Shown here: one piece after another, positions 9,125 to 20,868 of the stretch
Layout: each line of letters starts with the position of its first letter
How positions within the stretch are numbered: position 1 is the first letter of the stretch
Assembly: GCF_900156895.1 (NCBI RefSeq)
Contig: NZ_FTPD01000045.1
Location: 318,997 to 382,996 of the forward strand
Direction: 5' to 3'
DNA from: Mesorhizobium prunaredense
GTDB taxonomy: Bacteria > Pseudomonadota > Alphaproteobacteria > Rhizobiales > Rhizobiaceae
Length of the DNA: 64,000 nucleotides
Notes under the pieces: generated by a model
What the model saw: the letters and a program-made list of their open reading frames with translations, nothing else
Database searches by the model: none
What the model was told of the DNA's origin: nothing
Position numbers and translations under genes: made by a program

Positions 9125-9931
9125 ATGCAAAGCTTGAAAGTCCTGCTGCTCAGCGCCGCTGTTGGATGTGGAACCGGCCATCCCGCCGCAGCCTCCTCGT
9201 CGACCTGGTACAATAGCGAAGGCGGCAAAGTGCGCCTTGTGACCAGCGGCAAGCCCGACACGGCCGGACGCATCCATGGCGTCCTCGATATTTCGCTCAA
9301 GCCTGGCTGGAAAACCTACTGGCGCGATCCGGGCGACGCGGGCGTGCCGCCGCAAATCGATATCTCGGCCAGCACCAACATTGCCAGCGCGACGTTTTCG
9401 TTTCCACCACCCCAGCGCCACGACGATGGCTCCGGCAAATGGGCCGGCTACGACCATCCGGTTTCGCTGCCGGTGACGTTCACGCTGTCGGCGCCGAACG
9501 AGCCGGCCGTCATCGATGCCGATATCTTTCTCGGAATTTGTGAGACGATCTGCATCCCGGTGCAAACAAGGCTGACCATCGACCCGGGCTCCGATCCCGA
9601 CAATGTCGAAGACGCCGCTTTGGTGAAGGCGGCCCTTGCAGCGCTGCCTGCTCCCGCAGGACCCGATTTCGGCGTCAATATCCTGCCGGGCGACCGCGAG
9701 ACACTGATTGTCGAGGCGAGCTTTCCGGGCAATCCCGAAGCAGCGGATTTCTTCGTCGCCGGCGAGCGGGACTACATGTTCGGCGTGCCGGCCCGCAGCG
9801 AAAAGGACGGCAAGCTGGTGTTTACCGTGCCGATCCTCGACAGGCCGACGACGACGCCGACAGATGGCGGACTTTACTACACGCTGACAACTGCGGCCGG
9901 CGCCGTCGAAGGCCTGCTGCCGTTCCCTTGA
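9125..9931 (+). CDS. Secreted DsbD alpha-domain-like protein
   Basis: A 268-residue protein with a signal peptide (MQSLKVLLLSAAVG.., cleavage near residue 24) and a fold like the N-terminal domain of protein-disulfide reductase DsbD: KPGWKTYWRDPGDAGVPPQI, a central YDHPVSLPV, then LGICETICIPV. The CETIC cysteine pair (CxxxC) matches the exchange cysteines of this domain. No membrane or thioredoxin domain follows, so it is a free-standing periplasmic thiol protein. It may take electrons from a membrane CcdA-like partner encoded elsewhere. It is followed after 118 bp by a peroxiredoxin. Confidence 0.8.
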   Translation: MQSLKVLLLSAAVGCGTGHPAAASSSTWYNSEGGKVRLVTSGKPDTAGRIHGVLDISLKPGWKTYWRDPGDAGVPPQIDISASTNIASATFSFPPPQRHDDGSGKWAGYDHPVSLPVTFTLSAPNEPAVIDADIFLGICETICIPVQTRLTIDPGSDPDNVEDAALVKAALAALPAPAGPDFGVNILPGDRETLIVEASFPGNPEAADFFVAGERDYMFGVPARSEKDGKLVFTVPILDRPTTTPTDGGLYYTLTTAAGAVEGLLPFP

Positions 9932-10049
9932 TCCCCAGCAAAGGATGTTCGGTCGAACATTCTTTGCTCCAGCCTCCCGACAGTTGCGGGGAACGGCTGA
10001 ATTCGCTATCGCAAGGACACTCCCTTCCATGTGTCAAACGAGGACCACG

Positions 10050-10550
10050 ATGATGATTGCCGTTGGCGACAAGCTGCCCCAAGCGACCTTCAAGACGATG
10101 ACTGCCGACGGCGCAAAAGCGATCACGACGGCGGAGATTTTCTCGGGAAAGAAGGTGGTGCTGTTCGCTGTTCCCGGCGCTTTCACGCCGACCTGCTCCA
10201 ACAACCATCTGCCCGGCTATCTGGACAATTACGACGCCATCCTGGCGCGCGGCGTCGACACCATCGCCGTCGTCGCCGTCAACGATGTTCACGTGATGGG
10301 CGCCTGGGCCCGCTTCAGCGGCGGTGAAGGCAAGATCCTCTATCTTGCCGACGGCAATGGCGATTTCGTCAAGGCGATCGGTCTCGACGCCGACCTTTCC
10401 GGCGGTGGCATGGGGCTGCGCTCGAAGCGGTTTTCGATGATCGTCGACGACGGCAAGGTCACCGCGCTCAATGTCGAGACAAAACCTGGCGTTGATGAAT
10501 CCGGTGCTGCCCACATTCTCGGACAGCTTTCCGTTTTGGCGACAGCATAG
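10050..10550 (+). CDS. Peroxiredoxin, Prx5 type (one-Cys)
   Basis: A 166-residue peroxiredoxin with the active site VPGAFTPTCSNNHLPGY; the Cys is the peroxidatic residue and Thr and Pro nearby are conserved. LRSKRFSMIVDDG is the second family block. There is no other Cys in the chain, so it would need an outside thiol such as glutathione for recycling. The ATG at 10050 is chosen over one at 9945, which would add 35 unrelated residues; the tandem ATGATG makes 10053 an equal choice. It reduces H2O2 and organic peroxides in the cytosol. Confidence 0.92.
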   Translation: MMIAVGDKLPQATFKTMTADGAKAITTAEIFSGKKVVLFAVPGAFTPTCSNNHLPGYLDNYDAILARGVDTIAVVAVNDVHVMGAWARFSGGEGKILYLADGNGDFVKAIGLDADLSGGGMGLRSKRFSMIVDDGKVTALNVETKPGVDESGAAHILGQLSVLATA

Positions 10551-10595
10551 GCCGAGGTTGACGCGGTCCTTTGGCCTGACGATCACGCTTGTTTC

Positions 10596-10634
10596 GACAG
10601 CCGCGCGTCCAATTGGGCGTGCAAAGAACGCTGC
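10596..10634. repeat. Degenerate dispersed repeat, family R1
   Basis: CAGCCGCGCGTCC, a short loop and GGGCGTGCAAAGAACGCTG match the R1 palindrome seen cleanly at 21531-21572. It lies in the 102-bp gap between the peroxiredoxin and DUF2938 genes. Confidence 0.55.
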
Positions 10635-10652
10635 CTGCTTTAGGGGACCTCA

Positions 10653-11135
10653 ATGATGTTTGACCAGTTCTGGCGCGCTGTGGCGATCGGCATCGGCGCC
10701 ACGGCGCTCATGGACCTCTGGGCGATTTTCCTGAACACGGTGTTTGCTCAGCCACGGCCGAACTGGGGACTGGTTGGTCGGTGGGTCTGGCACCTGAGGG
10801 ACGGCAAGGTCTTCCATGACGATATCGGCGAGGCAGCACCCTATGCGCATGAATCGGCGCTAGGCTGGGCCTTCCACTACTTTGTCGGCATCGTCTACGG
10901 CATCATTCTGGCCGTTTTGGCGGGAGCGGCGTGGCTGGCCGCGCCGACCTTCCTGCCGGCCTTCGTCCTCGGCATCGTCACCGTAGGCGCCGGCTGGTTC
11001 CTGCTGGCGCCCGGCATGGGCGCCGGCTGGGCCGCGTCAAAGCGCCCCAACCCGATGCAGATCCGCGCCCTCAACCTCGTATCGCATAGTGTGTTCGCGC
11101 TCGGACTTTTCGGCACGGCGCTGCTGATCCGTTGA
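10653..11135 (+). CDS. DUF2938 family membrane protein
   Basis: A 160-residue protein with four hydrophobic segments and the DUF2938 pattern: GIGATALMDLWAIFLN, GRWVWHLRDGKVFH, ESALGWAFHYFVGIVYG, MGAGWAASKRPNP. GGGGA precedes the ATGATG start. The family is of unknown function and inner-membrane location. Confidence 0.85.
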   Translation: MMFDQFWRAVAIGIGATALMDLWAIFLNTVFAQPRPNWGLVGRWVWHLRDGKVFHDDIGEAAPYAHESALGWAFHYFVGIVYGIILAVLAGAAWLAAPTFLPAFVLGIVTVGAGWFLLAPGMGAGWAASKRPNPMQIRALNLVSHSVFALGLFGTALLIR

Positions 11136-11146
11136 ATATCGCGAAC

Positions 11147-11179
11147 CAGACTGGTCAGTAGCCCAGACTGGTCAGTAGC
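11147..11179. repeat. Two-copy 16-bp tandem repeat overlapping the rnhA stop
   Basis: CAGACTGGTCAGTAGC occurs at 11147-11162 and 11164-11179. The second copy contains the final Tyr codon and stop of rnhA (11172-11174 on the minus strand), so the duplication reproduces the end of the gene just beyond it. Confidence 0.8.
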
Positions 11180-11705
11180 TTTGGGTCGAGCGGCGCACTT
11201 TCTTGGCTACCGGCGGCTTGGCTTGGGTGCTTTCCCCAGCCGAAACGGGCGCGGGCCTGGCCGTCTTGTTCTTGAACGGCGCCATGCCGAGCCGCGCCAA
11301 CTCGTCGGCACGCTCGTTCTCCGGATGGCCGGCATGGCCCTTGACCCAGTGCCAGATCACCTGATGACGGTTGCGCGCCTCGTCGAGCGCCTGCCACAGT
11401 TCGGCATTCTTCACCGGTTGCCTGGCAGCGGTCTTCCAGCCGTTGCGCTTCCAGCCGTCGATCCAGCTGAAAATGCCGTCCTTGACATAGTTGCTGTCGG
11501 TATAAAGATCGACCGCACAGGGTTCTTTCAGCGCATTGAGCGCCGAGATGGCGGCCAAAAGTTCCATGCGGTTGTTGGTGGTAGCAGCCTCGCCGCCCGA
11601 CAGTTCCTTCGTGACGCCGTTGAAGCGCAGGACAGCCCCCCAGCCGCCAGGCCCCGGATTGCCCGAACAGGCACCATCGGTGAAGATTTCAACGCGCTTG
11701 GTCAT
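11172..11705 (-). CDS. rnhA: Ribonuclease HI
   Basis: A 177-residue RNase HI with all four catalytic acids: Asp in [16 protein letters not shown], Glu in [10 protein letters not shown], Asp in [12 protein letters not shown] and Asp in [11 protein letters not shown]; the loop His is in [13 protein letters not shown]. It degrades RNA in RNA:DNA hybrids. A basic, low-complexity tail of about 30 residues follows the core. The ATG at 11705 overlaps the thrB stop as ATGA, indicating translational coupling. Confidence 0.97.
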   Translation of the reverse strand: MTKRVEIFTDGACSGNPGPGGWGAVLRFNGVTKELSGGEAATTNNRMELLAAISALNALKEPCAVDLYTDSNYVKDGIFSWIDGWKRNGWKTAARQPVKNAELWQALDEARNRHQVIWHWVKGHAGHPENERADELARLGMAPFKNKTARPAPVSAGESTQAKPPVAKKVRRSTQSY

Positions 11706-12664
11706 GTCAGCCCGTATTCGGAAGGAGATTTGATCGCCCGGTGGAAACGCATGCGCCTGATATATTCGGTCGGGTCGCGTTTCACGACTAGCCCGCCGTT
11801 GGCAATGGTCAGCCAGTCGTAAAGCCGGGTCAGCATGAAGCGCAATGCCGAGCCGCGCGCCAGCATCGGCAGCGCAGCTTTCTCTTCGCCGCTCAAGGGC
11901 CGCACGCTTTGGTAGCCGGCAAGCAGCGCCGTGCCCTTGGTCAGGTTGAAGGAAAAGTCCTTCTCGAAGCACCAGGCATTGAGGCAGGTCGCGACATCAT
12001 AGGCGTAGAGATCATTGCAGGCGAAATAGAAGTCGATCAGCCCCGACAGTTTCTCGCCGAGGAAGAAGACATTGTCGGGGAAAAGATCGGCATGGATGAT
12101 GCCTTCCGGCAGGCCGTTCGGCCGGTTCCGCTCGAAATCGGCGAAGTCGGCGTCGACCTCGGCCGCCAGTCCCGGCTCGACCTCGTCGGCGCGAAGGCGA
12201 GAGGCGCTCCACAGCTTGCGCCAGCCATCGATGGCAAGGGCATTCGGTCGGGTCATCGGAAAGTCGGCGCCGGCGAGATGCAGCGCCGCCAACGCCTTGC
12301 CGACCTCGCCGCAATGCGCTGATGTCGGCCGCCGCAGCGAAACGCCTTCGAGGAAGGTGATGATGACCGCCGGCCGGCCGGCAAGCGTTCCGATGACGTC
12401 GCCATCATGCGCGGTCACCGGAAGCGGGCAGGAAATGCCCTTCCTGGCGAGGTGGCTCATGAGGCCGAGGAAGAACGGCAGGTCGGCCTTGTCGACGCGC
12501 TTTTCGTAGAGCGTCAGGATGTAGGAGCCGCTGGTCGTGTGCAGCAGGAAATTCGAGTTCTCGGTGCCTTCGGCTATGCCCTTGTAGGACAGGAGATCGC
12601 CGACAGGATAGGCCTTGAGGAACGCGCCGAGCTCGCCTTCGTTGACGTCGGTGTAGACCGCCAT
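11702..12664 (-). CDS. thrB: Homoserine kinase, aminoglycoside-phosphotransferase fold
   Basis: A 320-residue kinase of the ThrB type found in alphaproteobacteria, with the phosphotransferase fold rather than the GHMP fold. Seen are [19 protein letters not shown] at the start, the catalytic loop [14 protein letters not shown] and the metal site [12 protein letters not shown]. It phosphorylates L-homoserine for threonine synthesis. It starts 5 bp after the ispH stop and overlaps rnhA by 4 bp, forming ispH-thrB-rnhA. Confidence 0.95.
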   Translation of the reverse strand: MAVYTDVNEGELGAFLKAYPVGDLLSYKGIAEGTENSNFLLHTTSGSYILTLYEKRVDKADLPFFLGLMSHLARKGISCPLPVTAHDGDVIGTLAGRPAVIITFLEGVSLRRPTSAHCGEVGKALAALHLAGADFPMTRPNALAIDGWRKLWSASRLRADEVEPGLAAEVDADFADFERNRPNGLPEGIIHADLFPDNVFFLGEKLSGLIDFYFACNDLYAYDVATCLNAWCFEKDFSFNLTKGTALLAGYQSVRPLSGEEKAALPMLARGSALRFMLTRLYDWLTIANGGLVVKRDPTEYIRRMRFHRAIKSPSEYGLT

Positions 12665-12669
12665 GAACC

Positions 12670-13680
12670 TTACGCGGCCCCGTTGACGAAAGCCATGTCG
12701 GCCGCCGTCAGTTCGACGTCGCGCAGCACCCGCATCACCGGAAAATCCTCGGTTTCCGTCGCCGTCACCGCCAGCTCGATGGTTACGTCGAAGCGCTGCC
12801 GAAACGCGTCGATGATCTCGTCGACGATGATTTCCGGCGCCGATGCACCTGCCGACAGACCGAGCGTCGAGATGCCGGCGATCTCGGTCCATGGAATCTC
12901 GGAGGCGCGCTGCACCAGAAGCGACATCGAGGCGCCGGCGCGTTCGGCCACTTCGACGAGACGCCGCGAATTTGAGGAATTGGGAGCGCCGACGATCAGG
13001 AAGAGATCGGCACCCGCGGCGGTCTCCTTTACCGCTTCCTGGCGATTGGTGGTGGCGTAGCAGATCGATTCCGCTGCCGCTGCATGCAAATCGGGAAAAC
13101 GATCCTTAAGCACCCGAATGATGCCGGCGGTGTCCTCGACCGACAGCGTCGTCTGGGTGACGAACCCGAGCGCCTGCGGGTCGGCGGGCACCAAATTCGC
13201 GGCGTCGGCTTCGGTCTCGATCAAGGTGACGGCGCCGTCCGGCAACTGCCCCATCGTGCCGATCACTTCCGGGTGGCCGGCATGGCCGATCAGAAGCACA
13301 TGGCGGCCGAGCCGCTGATGGCGCATTGCCTGCTTGTGGACCTTCGACACCAGCGGGCAGGTGGCGTCGAGATAGAAGAGGTCGCGCGCCTGGGCGTCCG
13401 CCGGCACCGACTTCGGCACGCCATGCGCCGAAAAGACGACCGGGCTCTGACGATGCTCAGCCGGTATCTCGGAGAGCTCCTCGATGAACACCGCACCGAG
13501 GCTTTGCAGCCCCTCGACGACGTAGCGATTATGCACGATCTCGTGGCGAACATAGACCGGCGCGCCATATTTCTTCAGCGCCAGAACGACGATCTGGATG
13601 GCGCGGTCGACGCCGGCGCAGAAGCCGCGCGGCTGGCAGAGCCTTATCGTCAGCGGTGGCTTTGTGGTCGTGTGAAGCAT
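12670..13680 (-). CDS. ispH: 4-hydroxy-3-methylbut-2-enyl diphosphate reductase
   Basis: A 336-residue IspH with the three Fe-S cysteines in [25 protein letters not shown] and [10 protein letters not shown], plus the family motif [10 protein letters not shown]. It makes IPP and DMAPP in the last step of the MEP pathway; the pathway's first gene, dxs, is at 29015 in this window. The sequence after the final block ([15 protein letters not shown]) is a normal short tail. Confidence 0.97.
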   Translation of the reverse strand: MLHTTTKPPLTIRLCQPRGFCAGVDRAIQIVVLALKKYGAPVYVRHEIVHNRYVVEGLQSLGAVFIEELSEIPAEHRQSPVVFSAHGVPKSVPADAQARDLFYLDATCPLVSKVHKQAMRHQRLGRHVLLIGHAGHPEVIGTMGQLPDGAVTLIETEADAANLVPADPQALGFVTQTTLSVEDTAGIIRVLKDRFPDLHAAAAESICYATTNRQEAVKETAAGADLFLIVGAPNSSNSRRLVEVAERAGASMSLLVQRASEIPWTEIAGISTLGLSAGASAPEIIVDEIIDAFRQRFDVTIELAVTATETEDFPVMRVLRDVELTAADMAFVNGAA

Positions 13681-13780
13681 GATTCCCGGACGGTTGGTCG
13701 TAGCGTGAACTCAAGTCTTGAACTCAAGGCGCGAAATGAGGTGCGCACCCCTGCCCTGTCAAGGGCACCGGTTGCGATCA

Positions 13781-13990
13781 TTAGAGCGACGTTCGTCCAT
13801 TTGGACGCACAAAGTACGCTGTAGAGCCGTTCGTAGAACGGCTCTCCCTCTTTGTTTCAACGCAATTCCGCAAGGGAAAGCGCTACGCGCTTTTCCCGGG
13901 AAAACCGTTTCACACTTTTCCTGGAATTGCTCTGACACTTTCAATCTAGGCATCGTGCTTTCCGAAAATCGATTCCGATTTTCGGGCCGA
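13781..13990. repeat. Composite dispersed repeat, families R1 and R2
   Basis: An R1 copy (GCGACGTTCGTCC..GGACGCACAAAGTACGCTGTAG, about 13784-13824), a short hairpin GAGCCGTTC/GAACGGCTC at 13824-13842, and an R2 copy with CCGAAAATC..GATTTTCGG arms at 13962-13985 occur in the same order and orientation as at 21531-21630. The R2 part overlaps the last codons of the SURF1 gene (end 13946). Confidence 0.7.
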
Positions 13991-14743
13991 TGCGTCTTTC
14001 GCCGGGCGGCGAAGCCTGAAGATGAGGACGCCGGCAAGGGCAGCGGCAAGGCCGTACCAGGTTACGGCATATTGCAAATGGCTGTTCGGCAGGTCGATGA
14101 TTGTAACGCCGCCGACCGGCAGCCCACCCGGGTTCGGCGTGGCGTCCGCGTCGATAAAGAATGGCATCAGCCCCGCGCCGGCCGGCAGACCGGCGCTGGC
14201 CGCCATGGCGTCGCGATCCTTCCAGTAGAAGATGTTTTTCTGCGGATCATTGTCGGGAAGCATCATCGAGGGCTTTGCCGGCAGCGGATTGCGGGCGAGC
14301 CCCGTCACCGTCACCTGGCCCGCACCCTGGCTTTGCGGACGCTTGGCCGCGTCCTTGAGATCGTACGGCACGAAGCCGCGATTGATCAGAACGAAGCAGC
14401 CGTCCTCCAGATGCAAGGGCGTGAAGATATCGAAACCGGACTGGCCTTCCCAGGTCGCGAAGAAATGTCGCTCGCCTTGATGCAGGAACGTGCCTGATGC
14501 CGTCACCGGCGTGTAATCCACATCGCCGCTGGCGGCAAACCGCTTTTCGACCTCGGCGAACGGCACGGGCGCTGAGTGCGTGCGCCGGTCGATGGTCTGG
14601 AGAAGGCCCTCTTTCCAGTACAGGCGCTGGACCTGCCAGGTGCCGAGCGCCAGCAGGATGAAGAACAGCATGAGGCCAAGCCCAAGCAGCAATGCCGTCT
14701 TCGGCCGCGAACGGCCTGCAATCGAAGCGGATGTCGTGCTCAT
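13946..14743 (-). CDS. SURF1 family cytochrome oxidase assembly protein
   Basis: A 265-residue protein with two membrane segments (about 20-40 and 225-245) flanking a periplasmic domain, and the SURF1 blocks LGTWQVQRLYWKEGLL, VLINRGFVP and DLPNSHLQYAVTWYGLA. It helps haem a insertion into subunit I. ATG 14743 overlaps the DUF983 stop as ATGA. The last residues (RKSESIFGKHDA) are encoded by an R2 dispersed repeat, so the native C-terminus has been replaced or extended. Confidence 0.93.
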   Translation of the reverse strand: MSTTSASIAGRSRPKTALLLGLGLMLFFILLALGTWQVQRLYWKEGLLQTIDRRTHSAPVPFAEVEKRFAASGDVDYTPVTASGTFLHQGERHFFATWEGQSGFDIFTPLHLEDGCFVLINRGFVPYDLKDAAKRPQSQGAGQVTVTGLARNPLPAKPSMMLPDNDPQKNIFYWKDRDAMAASAGLPAGAGLMPFFIDADATPNPGGLPVGGVTIIDLPNSHLQYAVTWYGLAAALAGVLIFRLRRPAKDASARKSESIFGKHDA

Positions 14744-15126
14744 TCGCCGAGGTCCAGCCTGCCCTCTGCCGCCTTGTTGCGGTATTGCAGCGTCAGGAGC
14801 ACACCCTTGATCAGCCTGAGCGCGCCAAGGCAAAGCACCAGCGTCAGCGGTATCCACAGCAGGAAATGCAGCCAGAGCGGCGGGCTGAGCGTCACCTCCA
14901 TCCACAGCGCCAGCCCGACGACGATGAAGCCGATGATCAGGATGACGAACACCGCCGGACCGTCGCCGGCATCGGCGTAGGAATAGTCGAGGCCGCAATT
15001 GGCGCAGCGTTTGCCGACGGTGAGGAAGCCAGAAAACAGCTGTCCCTCGCCGCAGCGCGGGCAGCGGCCGTGCAGGCCAGCCGAAATCGGATCGATTGCT
15101 GGCCAGATCGCCTTGTCGTCGCTCAT
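14740..15126 (-). CDS. DUF983 family zinc-ribbon membrane protein
   Basis: A 128-residue protein with an N-terminal CPRCG..CANCG pair (zinc ribbon) followed by two membrane segments. DUF983 genes are commonly found between ctaE and SURF1 in Rhizobiales, as here, so a role in oxidase assembly is likely but inferred. It is coupled to SURF1 by an ATGA overlap and lies 82 bp after ctaE. Confidence 0.88.
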   Translation of the reverse strand: MSDDKAIWPAIDPISAGLHGRCPRCGEGQLFSGFLTVGKRCANCGLDYSYADAGDGPAVFVILIIGFIVVGLALWMEVTLSPPLWLHFLLWIPLTLVLCLGALRLIKGVLLTLQYRNKAAEGRLDLGE

Positions 15127-15208
15127 TCCGATACTTTAGTGCCCTTCACCCCAAAAGGTAAGGCGGCCACGTCGCCGCAGCCGCCTCATCAATTTCCTCA
15201 GGAAGATT

Positions 15209-16090
15209 TCAGTGGCCTTCGATGACCGCGCCGCTCGAGGCCCAGACATAGATCGACGCGAACAGGAACAGCCAGACCACGTCGACGAAGTGCCAGTACC
15301 AGGCGGCGGCCTCGAAGCCGAAATGGTGCTTCGGCGTGAAGTCGCCCTTCATCGCGCGAACCAGGCAGACCAGCAGGAAGATGGTGCCGATGATGACGTG
15401 GAAGCCGTGGAAGCCGGTCGCCATGAAGAAAGTGGCGCCGTAGATCGAATCCCTGAAGCCGAACGGCGCGTGCATGTATTCGTGAGCCTGCACCATGGTG
15501 AACAGGATGCCGAGACCGACGGTCAGCACCAGGCCGTTGATCAGCCCCTTGCGATCGCCATGAAGCAGCGCGTGGTGCGCCCAGGTCACCGTAGTGCCCG
15601 ATAGAAGCAGGATGACGGTGTTGTAGAGCGGCAGGTGGAAGGGGTCGAGGACCTCAACGCCCTTCGGCGGCCAGACACCGCCGGTGAAGGCGGCGCGGGC
15701 ATATTGCTGTGCCTCGCCGGGAAACAGGCTGGCGTCGAAGAAAGCCCAGAACCAGGCGACGAAGAACATCACCTCGGAAGCGATGAACATGATCATGCCG
15801 TAGCGCAGATGCAGTGACACAACACGCGTGTGGTGGCCTTCATGCGCTTCCTTGATGGTATCCGACCACCAGGCGTACATGGTGTAGATGACGATCAAGA
15901 GGCCGATGAAGAACAGCCACGGATTGGCGATGTTGAAGCCGAAGATCGGGAAATCGCCGCCCTTGAGATACTGCATGTAACAGACGCCGCCGATCGCGGT
16001 GACCAACGCGCCGACCGATCCGAGGAATGGCCACGGGCTCGGGTCGACGAGGTGGTAGTCATGTTGTGGTTTTGCGTGCGCGTCTGCCAT
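15209..16090 (-). CDS. ctaE: Cytochrome c oxidase subunit III
   Basis: A 293-residue subunit III with seven membrane segments and the family blocks [32 protein letters not shown] and [14 protein letters not shown]. It stabilises the catalytic core of the aa3 oxidase. It is 1 bp from the ctaG stop, so the two genes are surely cotranscribed. Confidence 0.97.
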   Translation of the reverse strand: MADAHAKPQHDYHLVDPSPWPFLGSVGALVTAIGGVCYMQYLKGGDFPIFGFNIANPWLFFIGLLIVIYTMYAWWSDTIKEAHEGHHTRVVSLHLRYGMIMFIASEVMFFVAWFWAFFDASLFPGEAQQYARAAFTGGVWPPKGVEVLDPFHLPLYNTVILLLSGTTVTWAHHALLHGDRKGLINGLVLTVGLGILFTMVQAHEYMHAPFGFRDSIYGATFFMATGFHGFHVIIGTIFLLVCLVRAMKGDFTPKHHFGFEAAAWYWHFVDVVWLFLFASIYVWASSGAVIEGH

Positions 16091-16091
16091 A

Positions 16092-16733
16092 TCAACCCCC
16101 GAGGCTTCCTTCGGTATGTGAAACTTTGTTGCTTGTGCCTTCGGCCGGCACTGTCGACGCCACCGGCTTGGTCTTCTCGTTCTTCTCGACCGGGAACATC
16201 GTGTAGGACAGGGTAATGGTCTTCAGGTCCTTCAGCTCCGGCGCGTTGACGATGTCGGGATCTACATAGAACACGACCGGCATGTCCAGCGTCTCGCCAG
16301 GCTTCAGCGTCGTGTCGGTGAAGCAGAAACACTCGACCTTGTTGAAGTAGGATCCCGCAAGTTCCGGCTGCACGTTGAAGGTCGCGCGGCCGGTGGTGGC
16401 GCGGACGAACTTGTTGGTGGCGCTATAATGCGCCTGGGCCGTCTCGCCTATCTTGATGGTGACCGACCGGGCGACCGGCTCAAACTGCCAGGGCACGCCG
16501 GATGTGTTGGCGTCGAAACGGATGGTGATATCGCGGTCGAGCACGCGGTCGGCATATTGCTGCGTTGCGCGTTTCACGGTGCCGCCGTAACCGGTCGCCT
16601 CGCAGAACATCGCGTAGAGCGGCACCGCGGCATAGGCCATGCCGATCATGCCGCCGAAAAAGGCGATGCAGACGCCGGCGACGATGCGGTTGGTGTTCTT
16701 CTTTTGAGGATCGGTCACCGTTTGGCGGTTCAT
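16092..16733 (-). CDS. ctaG: Cytochrome c oxidase assembly protein CtaG (Cox11)
   Basis: A 213-residue Cox11 protein: one N-terminal membrane anchor ([19 protein letters not shown]), the periplasmic copper domain with [15 protein letters not shown], and the metal motif [15 protein letters not shown]. It delivers copper to CuB of subunit I. The ATG at 16733 with GAGG ahead is preferred; a GTG at 16745 overlapping the upstream stop is the other option. Confidence 0.95.
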   Translation of the reverse strand: MNRQTVTDPQKKNTNRIVAGVCIAFFGGMIGMAYAAVPLYAMFCEATGYGGTVKRATQQYADRVLDRDITIRFDANTSGVPWQFEPVARSVTIKIGETAQAHYSATNKFVRATTGRATFNVQPELAGSYFNKVECFCFTDTTLKPGETLDMPVVFYVDPDIVNAPELKDLKTITLSYTMFPVEKNEKTKPVASTVPAEGTSNKVSHTEGSLGG

Positions 16734-16741
16734 CTTGAGCC

Positions 16742-16909
16742 TCACATCGTTCCGGTGAGGTTGTGACCGAACTTCACTACGGTCGCGATATAGAAGATGA
16801 CGACAAGCACCGCCAGCGCCAGGCCGATGGCTACCGAGCGGTTGCGCCGGGCCTTCTGCTGGCGCTCCGTCAGCGTGACGAGTTCAAGCTTCTTGTCGGC
16901 CATGGTCAT
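16742..16909 (-). CDS. CoxF-like small membrane protein
   Basis: A 55-residue protein with a basic N-terminal half ([17 protein letters not shown]) and one membrane helix ([19 protein letters not shown]). Its place between ctaB and ctaG is that of CoxF/unknown small oxidase proteins in Rhizobiales. The ATG at 16909 overlaps the ctaB stop as ATGA; ATG 16903 is an alternative. Confidence 0.82.
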   Translation of the reverse strand: MTMADKKLELVTLTERQQKARRNRSVAIGLALAVLVVIFYIATVVKFGHNLTGTM

Positions 16910-17850
16910 GCTCCACCCATGGCCAGCACGCGCCCGACAACGCAGTCGGCAAGGTAGACGGCGAAGATGGCAAAGAGGTAGAGCAGCGAGTAGCCGAACA
17001 ATGCCTTGGCCGGCTTCATCACATGGTCGTCGTCCGCCATCTGCAGCACCTTCCACGCGTACCAGACGAAGCCGGCGCCAAGCAGCACCGCAAAAACGCC
17101 ATAGGCGGGCGTGGTGAAACCGAGCGCCCATGGCAGCACGCCAACCGGCGCAAGGATCAGCGCATAGGCGAAGATCTGGCGTCGGGTCGAAGCCTGGCCG
17201 GCGACATTCGGCATCATCGGGATGCCGGCCCTGGCATAGTCCTCGGACTTGAAGAGAGCGAGCGCCCAGAAATGCGGCGGCGTCCACAGGAAGATGATCA
17301 GGAACAGGACGATACTTTCCAGGCTAACTGTTCCGGTCACTGCGGCCCAGCCGATCACCGGCGGAATGGCGCCTGCAGCACCGCCGATGACAATGTTCTG
17401 TGGCGTCCAGCGCTTCAGCCACATCGTGTAGACGACGGCATAAAAGAAGATGGTGAAGGCCAGCAGCGTCGCCGACAGCCAGTTGACCAGCACGCCGAGC
17501 GTCATCACCGACAGCACCGACAGCACCAGGCCGAAACTCAGCGCCTCGCCGGGCCGGATGCGGCCGGCCGGCACCGGACGGCCGGCGGTCCTGGTCATCA
17601 CCGCATCGATATCGGCGTCATACCACATGTTGAGCGCGCCGGAGGCCCCTGCACCAATGGCAATAGCCAGGATAGCGATCACCGCCAGAAGCGGATTGAT
17701 GGTCACAGGTGCCGCGACCAGGCCGACAAAGGCGGTGAACACCACCAGCGACATGACGCGCGGCTTCAACAGGGCGAAGAAATCGCCCGCCGTCGCTTCC
17801 GACATGCGAAAGCCCGGTTCGTCAGTCAATGTGTCGTCGACAAGGGCCAT
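16906..17850 (-). CDS. ctaB: Protohaem IX farnesyltransferase (haem O synthase)
   Basis: A 314-residue UbiA-superfamily prenyltransferase with about nine membrane segments, the first Asp-rich motif [19 protein letters not shown] and the second near [19 protein letters not shown]. It adds a farnesyl chain to protohaem, the first step to haem A for ctaD. It is 77 bp after ctaD and coupled to the CoxF-like gene. Confidence 0.96.
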   Translation of the reverse strand: MALVDDTLTDEPGFRMSEATAGDFFALLKPRVMSLVVFTAFVGLVAAPVTINPLLAVIAILAIAIGAGASGALNMWYDADIDAVMTRTAGRPVPAGRIRPGEALSFGLVLSVLSVMTLGVLVNWLSATLLAFTIFFYAVVYTMWLKRWTPQNIVIGGAAGAIPPVIGWAAVTGTVSLESIVLFLIIFLWTPPHFWALALFKSEDYARAGIPMMPNVAGQASTRRQIFAYALILAPVGVLPWALGFTTPAYGVFAVLLGAGFVWYAWKVLQMADDDHVMKPAKALFGYSLLYLFAIFAVYLADCVVGRVLAMGGA

Positions 17851-17927
17851 GCGTACTTAAAGTCCATCATTCCGTTGGCCAAAACCGCCGGGCGAACCGG
17901 CGGTTCAGTATTCGCCCAGGCAGAAGC

Positions 17928-20503
<2,576 letters not shown>

Positions 20504-20868
20504 TATCTCCCAGTTCCTCGCGATCGGACCGCAAGAATATCGAACAACGCCGGGACGGGAATCCCGGATAGTCCCGAGGCTGGTTCAAACCATACTCTAT
20601 TTGCCTCTGCAAGAAAGGAGCGGAGGAAACCGTGCGGCATTTTTGCGCGCAAGCGCGGCTGCTCCTTGTGGCGGCGGCCGCGGCGGTGGCGGACCCGCGA
20701 ATGCCCGAGCGGCGGAGTGTCCCGGCAAAATGCGCCGGGCCGTCGCAATTCGGGCGAATTTGGCACGGAAAAGCGCACAATTGCCTTGGTCGAGGCAGGC
20801 CGGCATGGTCTCATCCTTTACTTGCCCTTGGCGCGGCTTAAAGTGCCGTGATTCGCAATGGAGCCGTC
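20504..20868. other. Divergent promoter interval between ctaC and the IalB-like gene
   Basis: About 365 bp with no believable gene; small readings here are GC-rich shadows. It must hold the promoter of the nine-gene oxidase run and that of the IalB-like gene. No palindrome or riboswitch was recognised. Confidence 0.4.

Noticed and set aside
20504-20868. Short GC-rich ORFs upstream of ctaC
   Set aside because: They overlap each other on both strands, are Arg/Ala/Pro-rich and have no family likeness; the interval is better read as a promoter region.
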